From Sulfurirhabdus sp043759595 (lineage in GTDB: Bacteria > Pseudomonadota > Gammaproteobacteria > Burkholderiales > SMCO01): 59,851 bases of DNA. How positions within the stretch are numbered: position 1 is the first letter of the stretch; the number at the start of each line of letters is the position of its first letter. The translations under genes and the position numbers were made by a program. The DNA is taken from NCBI GenBank assembly GCA_043759595.1, contig JAYVLG010000124.1, positions 1 to 59,851 of the forward strand. Reading direction: 5' to 3'. The notes beneath the pieces were generated by a model. That model had not been told where the DNA came from, did not search any database, and saw nothing but the letters and a program-made list of their open reading frames with translations. This document shows, piece by piece, positions 25,836 to 34,111 of the stretch.

Positions 25836-26367
25836 ATGCTTAATGAAAATACCAATTTAATTAAACTGTTCGACCGCGCCACCCGCATTATGTTCGGCAT
25901 TATGCTGTTTTTCATCATGCTGGGAATTATAGTCGGCGTTGCGCGATTATTCCTGAATCTCAGTGGTCTGTTATTCAATCAGGACATTACCAGCCAATAC
26001 TTCCACTTTATTTCTGAAGTGCTAACTTTGTTCATCCTGATTGAGCTTTCCCGATCACTGGTGAACTACTTCTCGGAACATCGCTTACGCCTGATTTCAT
26101 CGTGGATGCAGGCATTGTGTTTGTGCTGAGAGAAATCATGATTAAACCTGGAAACCTCAGTTAACCGCTATACTTAACATTTAACAAAATCATTCTAATA
26201 GAATTTTTAATGATTACCTGGTTCACCCGGCTGGTCAGACTGCTATGGGTTGGATTGTGCTGGGGAGCTTGAGGATCGGTTCAGTGCTTGTATTCCAGCG
26301 AGAAAAGGCCATGCATTCCGAAAGCACCTATCGTCTGTCTGAAAAACAGACCCATGCAACCCTCTAA
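25836..26367 (+). pseudogene. psiE-like membrane protein gene, frameshifted and interrupted
   Basis: The 5' part encodes a PsiE-family membrane protein (MLNENTNLIKLFDRATRIMFG..., EVLTLFILIELSRSLVNYFSEHRLRL). Near 26094 one base appears to be missing: the expected continuation FIVDAGIVFVLREIMIK is in another frame. From 26145 the sequence is half of a MITE-like element. The family C-terminus resumes at 26257 (VLGSLRIGSVLVFQREK) and runs to a TAA at 26367. The central segment of the family is missing. A GTG at 25800 could extend the start. The 3' end overlaps the convergent STAS gene by four bases. Confidence 0.8.
26145..26256. repeat. Left half of the MITE-like element inside the psiE-like gene
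   Basis: The sequence from AACCTGGAAACCTCAGTTAA to CTATGGGTTGGATT matches the left half of the copy at 21121-21362. The match stops at the inner palindrome where coding sequence of the psiE-like gene resumes. No right half follows. Confidence 0.8.
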
Positions 26368-27605
26368 CGTGCCTTCTTTTTCAGGAAAGTAGCAAACTGG
26401 TCAACACCCATGACACTAAACAATGCGTGAATGAGCTCGTTCGGTTCACGGATGAATATTTGTTTGCCACTGGTGCTGAGTTGAATCAATGCATTCAGGA
26501 AATTCCCGACACAGATAAAATCCACTCTTAAAACCTGGGACATATCAATACGGACATCTTGCCGCTTTAAGCCATACTCCAGTAATTCCTTGAGTATTTG
26601 CTCACTATTCCCGGAAATCACGCCTGTCATCACAAAAGCATCTGCCAGCTGAGGACGTTCGCTAGCTTGCATGTTCGTTTCTGCAACCGGCTCTTCCATC
26701 ACTGCCTGCCCTACCAGAGGTTCCCATGAAGGGGGCGAAACCTCGAAAGTTACTGCATATTCAATAGCCAGCTCCTCGAAACTCTCCTCCTTCCCTAATA
26801 GTTGATCAAAATCCAGAGCGAGCAACCAGTGATATTGGGCATCCTCGCCAATCCCCGCTTTCATTGCGGTGTTTAACAACCCAACAATATGGGTAGTACC
26901 AATATATTGAATTTTGACGCCGGATTTCCGCAATGCTTGCAAGCCTTCCAGTAATTTACGACTACCGGAAGCCTCCAACCCTGTCACTTTAGATAGATCA
27001 AGACGCAGGTTTCCTGCTTTTTGGCCGATTTGCATCATTTGCTGAAACTTCGACTCACTATCAACAGAGAGCACGCCTGCTAGTGCGCAATAATTTGCAG
27101 ATGCCGGAGCGGCAGTCTTTGATTCCTCCTTAACAGGCACATTCCTTTCTACCCAAATAGGAGCTGACCGCTCAAATTTTACGACAAAATTAAGTGCCAG
27201 TTCTTCAAACTCAGGTTTCTTGCCCTGAATGCTGAACAAATCAAACAACATTAGCCAGGGTTGAATATCTGGTTCAGATAAGGGTTCATTAACATGGTTT
27301 AGCAGTGTTGCAGCAGCCTGATCCGCAAGATTGTTGGCATAGAAAATTGCCGCCTCTTCCGCAACAGAAGAAATAGTTGAATTACCTTCGGAAACTTCAA
27401 TGCCATCTGAAACGGAATATCCGCCAAAACCATCGTCAGTCCCAGCGTCATCAGGCAATTCCTGATGATTTTTATTGGTCGATTGCTGCACATTCTGCGC
27501 AGCTGAAGCCATAGGCTTACTCGCGGGCGTTGCAGACGGTTTTTTTACCGCCTTATCTTCACCCGTATCAGTCTGCTTATCTTTACGAAAAAAAGAGAAA
27601 ACCAC
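26364..27605 (-). CDS. Two-STAS-domain cytoplasmic protein
   Basis: 413 residues with a GTG start at 27605 (MVFSFFRKDKQTDTG). The N-terminal 70 residues are low-complexity Ala/Ser/Lys. A helical region follows, then two STAS-like modules: about 170-260 (YCALAGVLSVDSESKFQQM...LRLDLSKVTGLEASGSRKLLEGLQALRKSG) and about 325-405 (AFVMTGVISGNSEQI...VRIDMSQVLRVDFICVGNFLNALIQLSTSGKQI). STAS domains mediate regulated protein interactions, as in anti-anti-sigma factors. The usual phosphorylatable Ser may be the Ser in EASGS of the first module; the second has FICVG instead. Partners are not visible. It stands alone. Confidence 0.7.
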   Translation of the reverse strand: MVFSFFRKDKQTDTGEDKAVKKPSATPASKPMASAAQNVQQSTNKNHQELPDDAGTDDGFGGYSVSDGIEVSEGNSTISSVAEEAAIFYANNLADQAAATLLNHVNEPLSEPDIQPWLMLFDLFSIQGKKPEFEELALNFVVKFERSAPIWVERNVPVKEESKTAAPASANYCALAGVLSVDSESKFQQMMQIGQKAGNLRLDLSKVTGLEASGSRKLLEGLQALRKSGVKIQYIGTTHIVGLLNTAMKAGIGEDAQYHWLLALDFDQLLGKEESFEELAIEYAVTFEVSPPSWEPLVGQAVMEEPVAETNMQASERPQLADAFVMTGVISGNSEQILKELLEYGLKRQDVRIDMSQVLRVDFICVGNFLNALIQLSTSGKQIFIREPNELIHALFSVMGVDQFATFLKKKAR

Positions 27606-27749
27606 TATTAATTCAAAACCCTAATAAAATTTATTTGTATGCAGAACATACCATGCCGTGCATTTCACATCCCAATGCGATAGTTTACCTTAAACTTGGT
27701 CATTTATAAGCAGCTTCTTTATAACCTTTATTTTAAACCATTCCAGGCT

Positions 27750-28520
27750 TCAAGTATTCCTGGTCAGCCGGTCCAGTTTAAGCGCGTATACCACCAACCC
27801 CAGCCCTGCCAAAGTCCACACAATCACTGCGCCACTTGGCAAATCATACAATGAAGACAATATCAGACCAAGAGCATAACCCAGCACACCCAAAGTATAG
27901 CTTATTGGCAACCGCCAACGTAAGGGGTAACGTCGGCAAGCCAATGCAGGAACGATCAGGCTCGCAAAAACAAGATATACGCCAACCAGTTGTACGGATG
28001 CGGTCACAGCCAGAGCAAACATCAAATAGAACCCCAGCCTGCCCAGCCGCTCCCTGAAACCAAACCACATGACAAGAATGACTGCAGTTAGCAAGACAAC
28101 AGGCAATAGCTGCGAAAAGCTCACCCAAAGAATCTGCCCGACCAGCAAATCTTTCAAATGCTCGCCTCCGTGAGGGTTATTGGCCAGCAACAATACCCCA
28201 CCACTGGCTGCCAATACAAACAACACGCCTATCAGGGCTTCCTGTATATCCGGCCAGCGCTTCTCTGTATAAGTTAACAGTACCCCGCCAAGCAAAGCAG
28301 CACTCACCGCAACCACCTGAACAGCCCAGCCTTGCGGTTCCCAACCCATTCCATCTGCTGCCACTACCCCCAACCCGGCAATTTGTGCAATTGCCAGATC
28401 AATAAACACAATGCCGCGTGCCAGCACTTGCATACCCATCGGCACATGGGTAGCCAAAACAAGCATTCCAGCCAGAAAAGCGGGGCCGAGAATGGTCAAA
28501 TCAAGTCCATTTGTGCTCAT
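27750..28520 (-). CDS. Zinc/manganese-type ABC transporter permease
   Basis: A 256-residue ABC-3 family membrane protein (ZnuB/TroC group) with seven or eight helices. Family motifs are VFIDLAIAQIAGLGV near residue 37, EALIGVLFVLAAS and LVGVYLVFASLIVPAL. It would form the membrane channel for a divalent metal, probably Zn(II), together with the substrate-binding protein whose gene overlaps it by four bases upstream. No ATPase gene (ZnuC) is present nearby, so it must be encoded elsewhere or the system is incomplete. The order is metal porin candidate, binding protein, permease. Confidence 0.88.
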   Translation of the reverse strand: MSTNGLDLTILGPAFLAGMLVLATHVPMGMQVLARGIVFIDLAIAQIAGLGVVAADGMGWEPQGWAVQVVAVSAALLGGVLLTYTEKRWPDIQEALIGVLFVLAASGGVLLLANNPHGGEHLKDLLVGQILWVSFSQLLPVVLLTAVILVMWFGFRERLGRLGFYLMFALAVTASVQLVGVYLVFASLIVPALACRRYPLRWRLPISYTLGVLGYALGLILSSLYDLPSGAVIVWTLAGLGLVVYALKLDRLTRNT

Positions 28521-29422
28521 TTTATAGCGCTCAACAACCGCTGAATAGTGTCTTCATACAAACCAAACAGATCTGTCGCCTTCTCAGATCCACCTACAGT
28601 AAAAGGGAGTGCGATCGCATGTATTTCCGTACGTTCCGCAAGCCAGTCAGAGGCACGTCCATCGTTATAGGCAGCGCGAATGATCACAGCAACCTTCTGA
28701 CTTTGTACCTGTGATAACACTTCTGCCAAATGAGAGCTGGTCGGCTCTACACCCGGTTTAGGCTCAAGCGCTGCCACTTCTTTTAAACCCAGCCAGTTTT
28801 CCATATAAGGGAATCCCTTATGCTGCACAATAATGGGCACACCTTTGAGCGGCGCAGCTTCTTTCTCCCATCGTTGCAAAGCGCTCTTCCAGCGATCCGT
28901 GAAGGCTTTGTGGCGGGCTTCGTAATAAGCTGCATTCCCTCGATCGATCTGTATCAGTCTGGGTAACAAGGCATTAGCTACTAACAATATATTGCGCGGA
29001 TCGGTTTGAATATGCGGATTTCCCCCCGGGTGCACATCCCCCTCTGAACGGTCCAGCCGTGTCGGTTTTTCCAGCATTTGCACGAAATTAGTCGCTTCAA
29101 AATAACCCGGCTTTCCTGGCTGAATCGCTTGATTTCCCGATTGACGCAACAAAATGGGCAACCAGCCAATTTCAAGCTCTGACCCTGTACATACAAGCAG
29201 ATCCGCTGATCTTGCTCGAGCGATAAGGCTAGGTCTCGCCTGTATGCGGTGCGGGTCCTGCATCGCTGTTGTGGCCGTATAGATGGAAACTTTATCGCCA
29301 CCTAATTCCTGAGCCAGCGCGCCCCATTCCGGTTCGCAGGCAAACACATTCAATGCCGCTGAGGTGCCCTGGGAAAGAACTAATAACAAAATGGAAAATA
29401 CCATTAACACTGAGTTTTTCAT
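28517..29422 (-). CDS. Metal ABC transporter substrate-binding protein (ZnuA-like)
   Basis: 301 residues from the ATG at 29422 (AAGGGGAAAAGAAAG upstream). The signal peptide is NSVLMVFSILLLVLSQGTSA. The cluster-9 binding-protein fold is seen in LNVFACEPEWGALAQELGGDKV, the DPHRIQARPSLI ligand His motif, GNPHIQTDPRN, the QHKGFPYMENWLGL segment and EPKPGVEPTSSHLAEVL. Several His suitable as Zn ligands are present, but the long His/Asp loop of classical ZnuA is reduced to a short GDVHPGGNPHI. It is a periplasmic protein that delivers metal to the permease encoded next. Confidence 0.9.
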   Translation of the reverse strand: MKNSVLMVFSILLLVLSQGTSAALNVFACEPEWGALAQELGGDKVSIYTATTAMQDPHRIQARPSLIARARSADLLVCTGSELEIGWLPILLRQSGNQAIQPGKPGYFEATNFVQMLEKPTRLDRSEGDVHPGGNPHIQTDPRNILLVANALLPRLIQIDRGNAAYYEARHKAFTDRWKSALQRWEKEAAPLKGVPIIVQHKGFPYMENWLGLKEVAALEPKPGVEPTSSHLAEVLSQVQSQKVAVIIRAAYNDGRASDWLAERTEIHAIALPFTVGGSEKATDLFGLYEDTIQRLLSAIK

Positions 29423-29435
29423 CTTTCTTTTCCCC

Positions 29436-30806
29436 TTAATATAGATGTGCGCCATGAGCACCCAGGCTCATGATGTATTGCAGGAATACCTGATTGTCGG
29501 CAACCCCCTGCCGCGATTTATCTTGTGCGAACTGTAGCCGCAACCGGCTGAACTCACTGGGGCTATAATCAACCATTACACTGTTTTTCGTTGGACTGTA
29601 ATCCGGCCTCAACAGGTTTGCATTATTCACACCATAATCTGTTCCACCACTGCTCAGACGTTCGGTACGCAATCCCACTCGCCAATGTGGCACGAACTGA
29701 TATACGCCTTGTACATACCATCCAGATTGAGTAGAGGCGTAATTGCTTGTAACAGGCAATACATCCACGTTATACGCAAGATTTCCCTCTTCCCTGCGCC
29801 GTAAATACTCACCTTGCAGCTTGAAGTTGCTATACGATGGATCGCCATTGGGCGCATATTTCCAGACAAAATCAGCGACCCAGAGCCTGCTGTTTCCTGT
29901 AAAAGCATTTTTAACCGTATCACCTGCGGCATCTACATCCGAATACTGGCGGTTTTGCGGTGAAGTTTGCAGCAATGACAAACCAACTCGCCAGCTCTGA
30001 CTGACACCTGCATCTCCGCCTGCATGGGCAAATATTGCACTGGCACCTGCCCCATTTTTATCACGGTCAGAGCCCGGGAAACTTCTGCCACGACCAATTT
30101 CCGCTCCCAATTCCAGATACGTATCGGTCGGTGCCAACCATTTAACCTGAAGGCCGTCTTCACCCAACTGCGTCCCCAGGAACGCTTGGTATGCTAATGG
30201 ATTGTCCACAAAATCCCAGACGTGCGCATGCTGTTCATTAAGATAGCCAATGCCGGAGAAGTAGCGTCCAGCCTTGATGGTTAATCCCTTTTTTAATCCT
30301 ATCGTTTGTACAAACGCTTCTTCAACAGAAGCGGTATTATCCGGATGCATGGCAAAATTCAACCCACCATAAAAATCGGGATCTATATTGGCGTACACTC
30401 CCAACTCGGATTCTGCCAGGCTGAACCCCCGTTTCCCGGGACCAATATCGACACTGGGCACATAACCAGTTATACGATAATTTGCCGGGTCTTGCGTCAG
30501 ATTAGAATATGTTCCGGATAGAACCAGCGAGATAGCCGGGTTAAAAGAATTTGCCCCGGATGGCGCGCCTGAAACCTGAACAGATGCAACCTGGATTGCT
30601 TTATCATCGGCCTTCACCGCCAAGTACTCTGCTGATTTTAAACGCGCTTCCAACGATTGAATTCTTGCTTCATAATTTTCTTTTAATTGTTGAATTTCAT
30701 TGTGAATTTTCTGCAATTCAGCTGAATCAGCCGCCATAACGTCCGCAGAAAATGCAAATATCAATGCAGCGCCAACGGCCACTGCACTAGGTGTTTTACT
30801 AAACAT
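29436..30806 (-). CDS. Outer-membrane porin-like protein of the metal uptake locus
   Basis: 456 residues from the ATG at 30806 (GAGGATCACC upstream). A signal peptide ends at SADVMA. A short coiled coil follows at about residues 28-60 (AELQKIHNEIQQLKENYEARIQSLEARLK), then a long beta-barrel region (QVSGAPSGANSFNPAISLVLSGTYSNL...). The coiled-coil-plus-barrel plan is that of trimeric outer-membrane porins seen beside znuA-type genes. It ends in LY rather than F, with His residues in the last strand (GAHGAHLY). It is first large gene of the ABC locus, 13 bases before the binding-protein gene. Metal passage is inferred. Confidence 0.75.
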   Translation of the reverse strand: MFSKTPSAVAVGAALIFAFSADVMAADSAELQKIHNEIQQLKENYEARIQSLEARLKSAEYLAVKADDKAIQVASVQVSGAPSGANSFNPAISLVLSGTYSNLTQDPANYRITGYVPSVDIGPGKRGFSLAESELGVYANIDPDFYGGLNFAMHPDNTASVEEAFVQTIGLKKGLTIKAGRYFSGIGYLNEQHAHVWDFVDNPLAYQAFLGTQLGEDGLQVKWLAPTDTYLELGAEIGRGRSFPGSDRDKNGAGASAIFAHAGGDAGVSQSWRVGLSLLQTSPQNRQYSDVDAAGDTVKNAFTGNSRLWVADFVWKYAPNGDPSYSNFKLQGEYLRRREEGNLAYNVDVLPVTSNYASTQSGWYVQGVYQFVPHWRVGLRTERLSSGGTDYGVNNANLLRPDYSPTKNSVMVDYSPSEFSRLRLQFAQDKSRQGVADNQVFLQYIMSLGAHGAHLY

Positions 30807-30838
30807 GGTGATCCTCGTCTGAAATGTAACGGTCATTA

Positions 30839-30853
30839 GTACCTTGAAGGTAC
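30839..30853. promoter_or_regulatory. Palindrome upstream of the metal uptake genes
   Basis: GTACCTT-G-AAGGTAC is a perfect 7-1-7 inverted repeat 33 bases before the porin ATG and 16 bases after the end of the small Cys-protein gene. It may be an operator or a small hairpin controlling the downstream genes. It does not match a Zur box consensus I know. Confidence 0.35.
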
Positions 30854-30869
30854 CAAATTAGTTTATTAG

Positions 30870-31184
30870 TCAGGCAAGAACAGGGGGGGCGCGTGAGGAG
30901 TAGAAAGAATGAACAACTGAAGCAAAAGACTCAAACTGCAGAAAATCAGGATTTGAATCTAAACTTGGAACCGCTATAGAACCTGCAATTACGGGTATAG
31001 ACCCTGCCATATCCGCATAAAACATGCATTTATCACATGCGGGTCCATGAGGGAGCTGTTTATCACTTTTGGATTGAAACGGCAGCGGCTCAGAAAAGTG
31101 TGAAATTGAATGAGCAAGCGCACTCCCTTGTGCAAAAAGCAAAAGAAATACCAGCCAAATATGAAATAGAAAGCGTGCGTGCAT
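30870..31184 (-). CDS. Small exported Cys/His protein (DUF2946-like)
   Basis: 104 residues with an N-terminal signal or anchor (FLFHIWLVFLLLFAQGSALAHS). It carries HSISHF and the motif HGPACDKCMFYADMAG, a possible metal site. The C-terminal third is Ser/Phe-rich (FESFASVVHSFYSSRAPPVLA). It resembles small DUF2946-type proteins found beside metal transporters. It is the first gene of the metal uptake cluster and in the same direction. Its function is unknown; a periplasmic metal-handling role is inferred from context. Confidence 0.6.
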   Translation of the reverse strand: MHARFLFHIWLVFLLLFAQGSALAHSISHFSEPLPFQSKSDKQLPHGPACDKCMFYADMAGSIPVIAGSIAVPSLDSNPDFLQFESFASVVHSFYSSRAPPVLA

Positions 31185-31292
31185 CCGTGCAGAATCAACT
31201 AAAGTTTAATGCCTGTCAAGAATATTAGAGCAATATTTTTCTATCGCAAACACCACAAGATTACGCATCATGTACATATTTCGAAACCAGTT

Positions 31293-31826
31293 CTACTTTC
31301 TAACACTCACGCGATTTGCCTGAGGACCTTCGCCACCCATTGTTTCAATAAAATGGACGTCCTCTCCAATATCTAACCGATCAAAATCTTCATTTGCCAG
31401 ATTTGCTTGATGAAAATAGAGTTCACGTCCGTCATCCGTTGCGATAAAGCCATACCCCTCAACCTTGAATAATTTGGCAATATGACCGTGCAACGCCATA
31501 TCATGAACTTTTATTTCACCTCGCTGGCGACGGCCATAATCCTCAAGCTTGCGCACCATGGCATTAAAAGCATCCCGGATCGCCACATAAACATCTTCGT
31601 CTTTATCGCGGTTAACCACCAACTCTGCGCCAGGCACAGTGACATCAATGCGCACATTAAATAGTTTACCATGATGCTGGTGCCGATGCGGCGCCTCTAC
31701 TACCACTCTGCAACGCATGATCTTATCGTAAAATACATCCAGCTTTTCAGCCTTCTTGTGGATATGCGCCTCAATGGCATCTGAATGAGGGATATCCCGC
31801 ATAACAAGTTCAAATGGAAGTTTCAT
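31293..31826 (-). CDS. HPF/RaiA-type ribosome factor fused to a cold-shock domain
   Basis: 177 residues from the ATG at 31826, preceded by a perfect GGAGGA; the frame extends to 31841 but that start lacks a site. Residues 1-100 match the ribosome hibernation-promoting family (LPFELVMRDIPHSDAIEAHIHKKAEKLDVFYDKIMRCRVVVEAP..., VNRDKDEDVYVAIRDAFNAMVRKLEDY). Residues about 115-177 are a cold-shock-like domain (GHIAKLFKVEGYGFIATDDGRELYFHQANL). By family knowledge the first part binds the 30S decoding region; the second may add RNA binding. It is single-gene. Confidence 0.88.
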   Translation of the reverse strand: MKLPFELVMRDIPHSDAIEAHIHKKAEKLDVFYDKIMRCRVVVEAPHRHQHHGKLFNVRIDVTVPGAELVVNRDKDEDVYVAIRDAFNAMVRKLEDYGRRQRGEIKVHDMALHGHIAKLFKVEGYGFIATDDGRELYFHQANLANEDFDRLDIGEDVHFIETMGGEGPQANRVSVRK

Positions 31827-31918
31827 GTGTTTATCCTCCAATAATAAGCACGCCTAATTCACTGTAGTACAAAACACGGCTATTCACTTATCCGACTGGG
31901 CTCTCTCTTGATTGAAAA

Positions 31919-32131
31919 TCAGCCGCGTTTAATTTCACTTTTCTGATGAATGTTTCCTTCCCAGCAACAATGAATGTTGCAGCAACGATAGCGCCAAACA
32001 TGGTAAAACAGACTTACCAGACGATCAAACGGCCGCCGGTGTATTCTGGCAACTTCTCCATGACACCGAGGACATATTTGCTGAGTTTCATGAGGGGAGT
32101 CTTGAAATACCATAGGCTGAGAAAATTGCAT
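31919..32131 (-). CDS. Small zinc-ribbon-like protein, 70 aa
   Basis: A 70-residue protein with CPRCHG near residue 20 and a second Cys cluster (CCNIHCCWEGN) near residue 50, the layout of a small zinc ribbon. Between them are basic and aromatic residues (RRPFDRLVSLFYHVWRYR). An AGGGA site precedes the ATG. I do not recognise a named family. It lies 92 bases upstream of the HPF/cold-shock gene in the same direction, perhaps cotranscribed. Confidence 0.55.
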   Translation of the reverse strand: MQFSQPMVFQDSPHETQQICPRCHGEVARIHRRPFDRLVSLFYHVWRYRCCNIHCCWEGNIHQKSEIKRG

Positions 32132-32244
32132 AGTCCCTGCTTTTTTGCATTATCTTGATTTAACACTAGCACAATATTTCCAACCTGCCAGTTCAGCGCG
32201 ACAGCACATGGCGCATGAAGTTAATGCACAACTGCGTTTGATTT

Positions 32245-32535
32245 TTCCTGATTATTAATTATTTTCAGCCAATTGGATGGAGCAAATGTTTGCGGTGCAT
32301 TTAAACCTAACGGTTTAAGCAATTTTGTATGTTAACCGCGGAAGCGCAAAGTTGATGTGCCAGAAAAGTTTAAATGTGATGCTTTGTTACAGGGCGACGC
32401 TGTTTACGCTCACAAAGTATTGTATTTCTCCGCGCCTCAGCGCCTCTGCGGTTAAGGGTGCGTTTTTTGGATTTTCTGTCATTCCAAAATGGGTGAAAAC
32501 TATCAATATAGCCGAGCTTTCTTTCTAATCAGGAA
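32245..32535. repeat. Dispersed palindromic repeat (AACCGCAGAGG family), copy 2
   Basis: Homologous to 3900-4225 over most of its length, including AGCCAA near the start, GTTAACCGCG...GCGCAAAGTTGA, ATGCTTTGTTA, TTACGCTCACA, the arm CGCGCCTCAGCGCCTCTGCGG (32430-32450) and the final TATCAATATAGC...GAGCTTTCTT. It is non-coding and ends at the xerC stop. Confidence 0.75.
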
Positions 32536-32537
32536 TT

Positions 32538-33437
32538 TTATGACTTCTTCTTTGCCCGTGGATGAGCTGCATCATACACTTTGGCCAAATGCTGAAAATC
32601 CAGATGGGTATAAACTTGCGTTGTGGAAATACTGGCATGCCCAAGCATTTCCTGTACGGCCCGCAAATCACCACTGGACTGCAATAAGTGAGTGGCAAAA
32701 GAATGACGCAGAATGTGGGGATGTACGTTACCAGTTAAGCCCTGTTTCAGCGCCCATTCCTTGATCCGATACTGAACAGACCGCGGCGACAGAGGCTTGC
32801 CCTGTTTGCCCAGAAAAATGGTGGTTTCTTGCGCCTGAGCCATACCTGCCCTTATGGCAAGCCATGCCTGGATAGCGTCGACAGCAAATTTTCCTACGGG
32901 AACAATGCGTGTTTTATTTCCTTTACCCGTCACCCGAACTTCACCTGCAGCGAGATCAAGATTTTCCAGTCGCAGTTCGACCAGTTCGCTCAAACGCAAC
33001 CCGGAGGAATAAAACAGCTCGAAAATCGCCTTATCACGCACCCCCAGTGGCGTTTCGCTACTCATGGAAACCAGTTTACTGGCTTCGTCAGGAGACAATG
33101 CTTGAGGGAGTTTTTTTGCAGATTTTGGTGCTCGCATTCCCAGACAAGGGTTATGCGTAAAATGGTGATCCCGCGCCAGATATTTGTAAAAACCCCGCCA
33201 GGCTGAAAGCATTCTGGCCAGACTTTTACCGTCTAACCCGCGACTGTGGAGCTGGGCTACGAAGCGCCGAACATGGTGAATTTGCAACTGCTCAAGGGGT
33301 GTTTCGCTGGCCAGTTCGAGAAATTGCCGCACATCCCGCAAATAATTTTCGCAAGTGTGTTTGCTTAAGCGCTTTTCGTGGGCGAGATAGGATTGATAAC
33401 CCTGCAAATAAGCCTGGGTTATTTCCTTCTCGCTCAT
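32538..33437 (-). CDS. xerC: Tyrosine recombinase XerC
   Basis: 299 residues, normal length. It has the N-terminal SAM-like core-binding domain (YLQGYQSYLAHEKRLSKHTCENYLRDVRQFL) and the catalytic domain. The active residues are Arg near 150 (GLRLSELVELR), Lys (TGKGNKTRIVP), His-x2-Arg (HILRHSFATHLL), the second His (MLGHASISTTQVYTHLD) and Tyr near 275 in the same segment. XerC acts with XerD at the dif site to resolve chromosome dimers. The order dapF, DUF484, xerC with 5-12 base gaps is an operon conserved in many proteobacteria, which supports housekeeping XerC rather than an integrase. Confidence 0.96.
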   Translation of the reverse strand: MSEKEITQAYLQGYQSYLAHEKRLSKHTCENYLRDVRQFLELASETPLEQLQIHHVRRFVAQLHSRGLDGKSLARMLSAWRGFYKYLARDHHFTHNPCLGMRAPKSAKKLPQALSPDEASKLVSMSSETPLGVRDKAIFELFYSSGLRLSELVELRLENLDLAAGEVRVTGKGNKTRIVPVGKFAVDAIQAWLAIRAGMAQAQETTIFLGKQGKPLSPRSVQYRIKEWALKQGLTGNVHPHILRHSFATHLLQSSGDLRAVQEMLGHASISTTQVYTHLDFQHLAKVYDAAHPRAKKKS

Positions 33438-33442
33438 ATTGA

Positions 33443-34099
33443 CTATGACCCTTTAAGCGTACGCATCAAAGCAACACTAATGAGCTCACCCAATCGTTTC
33501 AAGTACAACGTGCCCATTTCCGGATAAAATCGCTCCGGATCTTCGCTGGCCAGCAGCAGCAGGCCAAACGCCTGTTCTTCACGCAACGCTACCATGGCAA
33601 ATGAGCGAAGGTGTTCACTATTTTCGCCAAACCAGTTCATGGTGTCATACAGGGCATGTGCGCTACAGGAAGGGTTAGTGAGATTGTCCGCATACACGCG
33701 CAATTCATTGCTCACCGGCTCAAATTCAGGCAGTTCGGGAAAGTGGGAAACGTCGCCCCACAAACGCAACGCAACATGGGGTACGGCAAAGTCCTCGCGC
33801 AAGTTGAAATATATGGAATACAGCAACGATTCCAAATCACGCGCCATCATAAGCGCCAAAGTAATGCGATGTACTTTTTCACCCACAGCATCATTTTCTT
33901 CGCCAAACTGAATCAGTTCACCCAGTTTGGATTCGAGTACTTTTACTTTTTCCCGCAACGCCAGTACTTGCCGCTCACCAATGGATATCGCACGTCCTCC
34001 ATGGGGATGGGGAATAACAAGTTCCATCAGAAGATAAGCGTACTCTTCATAAAATTCCGGGTGTTCCTTTAAATACGCCGCTACATCTTCAGCTTTCAT
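33443..34099 (-). CDS. DUF484 family protein
   Basis: 218 residues with the DUF484 pattern (EDVAAYLKEHPEFYEEYAYLLMELVIPHPHGGRAISIGERQVLALREKVKVLESKLGELI). A GAF-like second half follows (VALREEQAFGLLLLASEDPERFYPEMGTLYLKRLGELISVAL). It sits between dapF and xerC with small gaps, the standard genomic position of this family. The function is unknown; a link to chromosome dimer resolution is suggested only by neighbourhood. It is cytoplasmic, with no membrane segments. Confidence 0.92.
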   Translation of the reverse strand: MKAEDVAAYLKEHPEFYEEYAYLLMELVIPHPHGGRAISIGERQVLALREKVKVLESKLGELIQFGEENDAVGEKVHRITLALMMARDLESLLYSIYFNLREDFAVPHVALRLWGDVSHFPELPEFEPVSNELRVYADNLTNPSCSAHALYDTMNWFGENSEHLRSFAMVALREEQAFGLLLLASEDPERFYPEMGTLYLKRLGELISVALMRTLKGS

Positions 34100-34111
34100 T
34101 ACCTTTCCTTC

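Noticed and set aside
32538..33437. Possibility that the tyrosine recombinase is an integron integrase
   Set aside because: It lies in the conserved dapF-DUF484-xerC operon, has normal XerC length and shows no IntI-specific insert.
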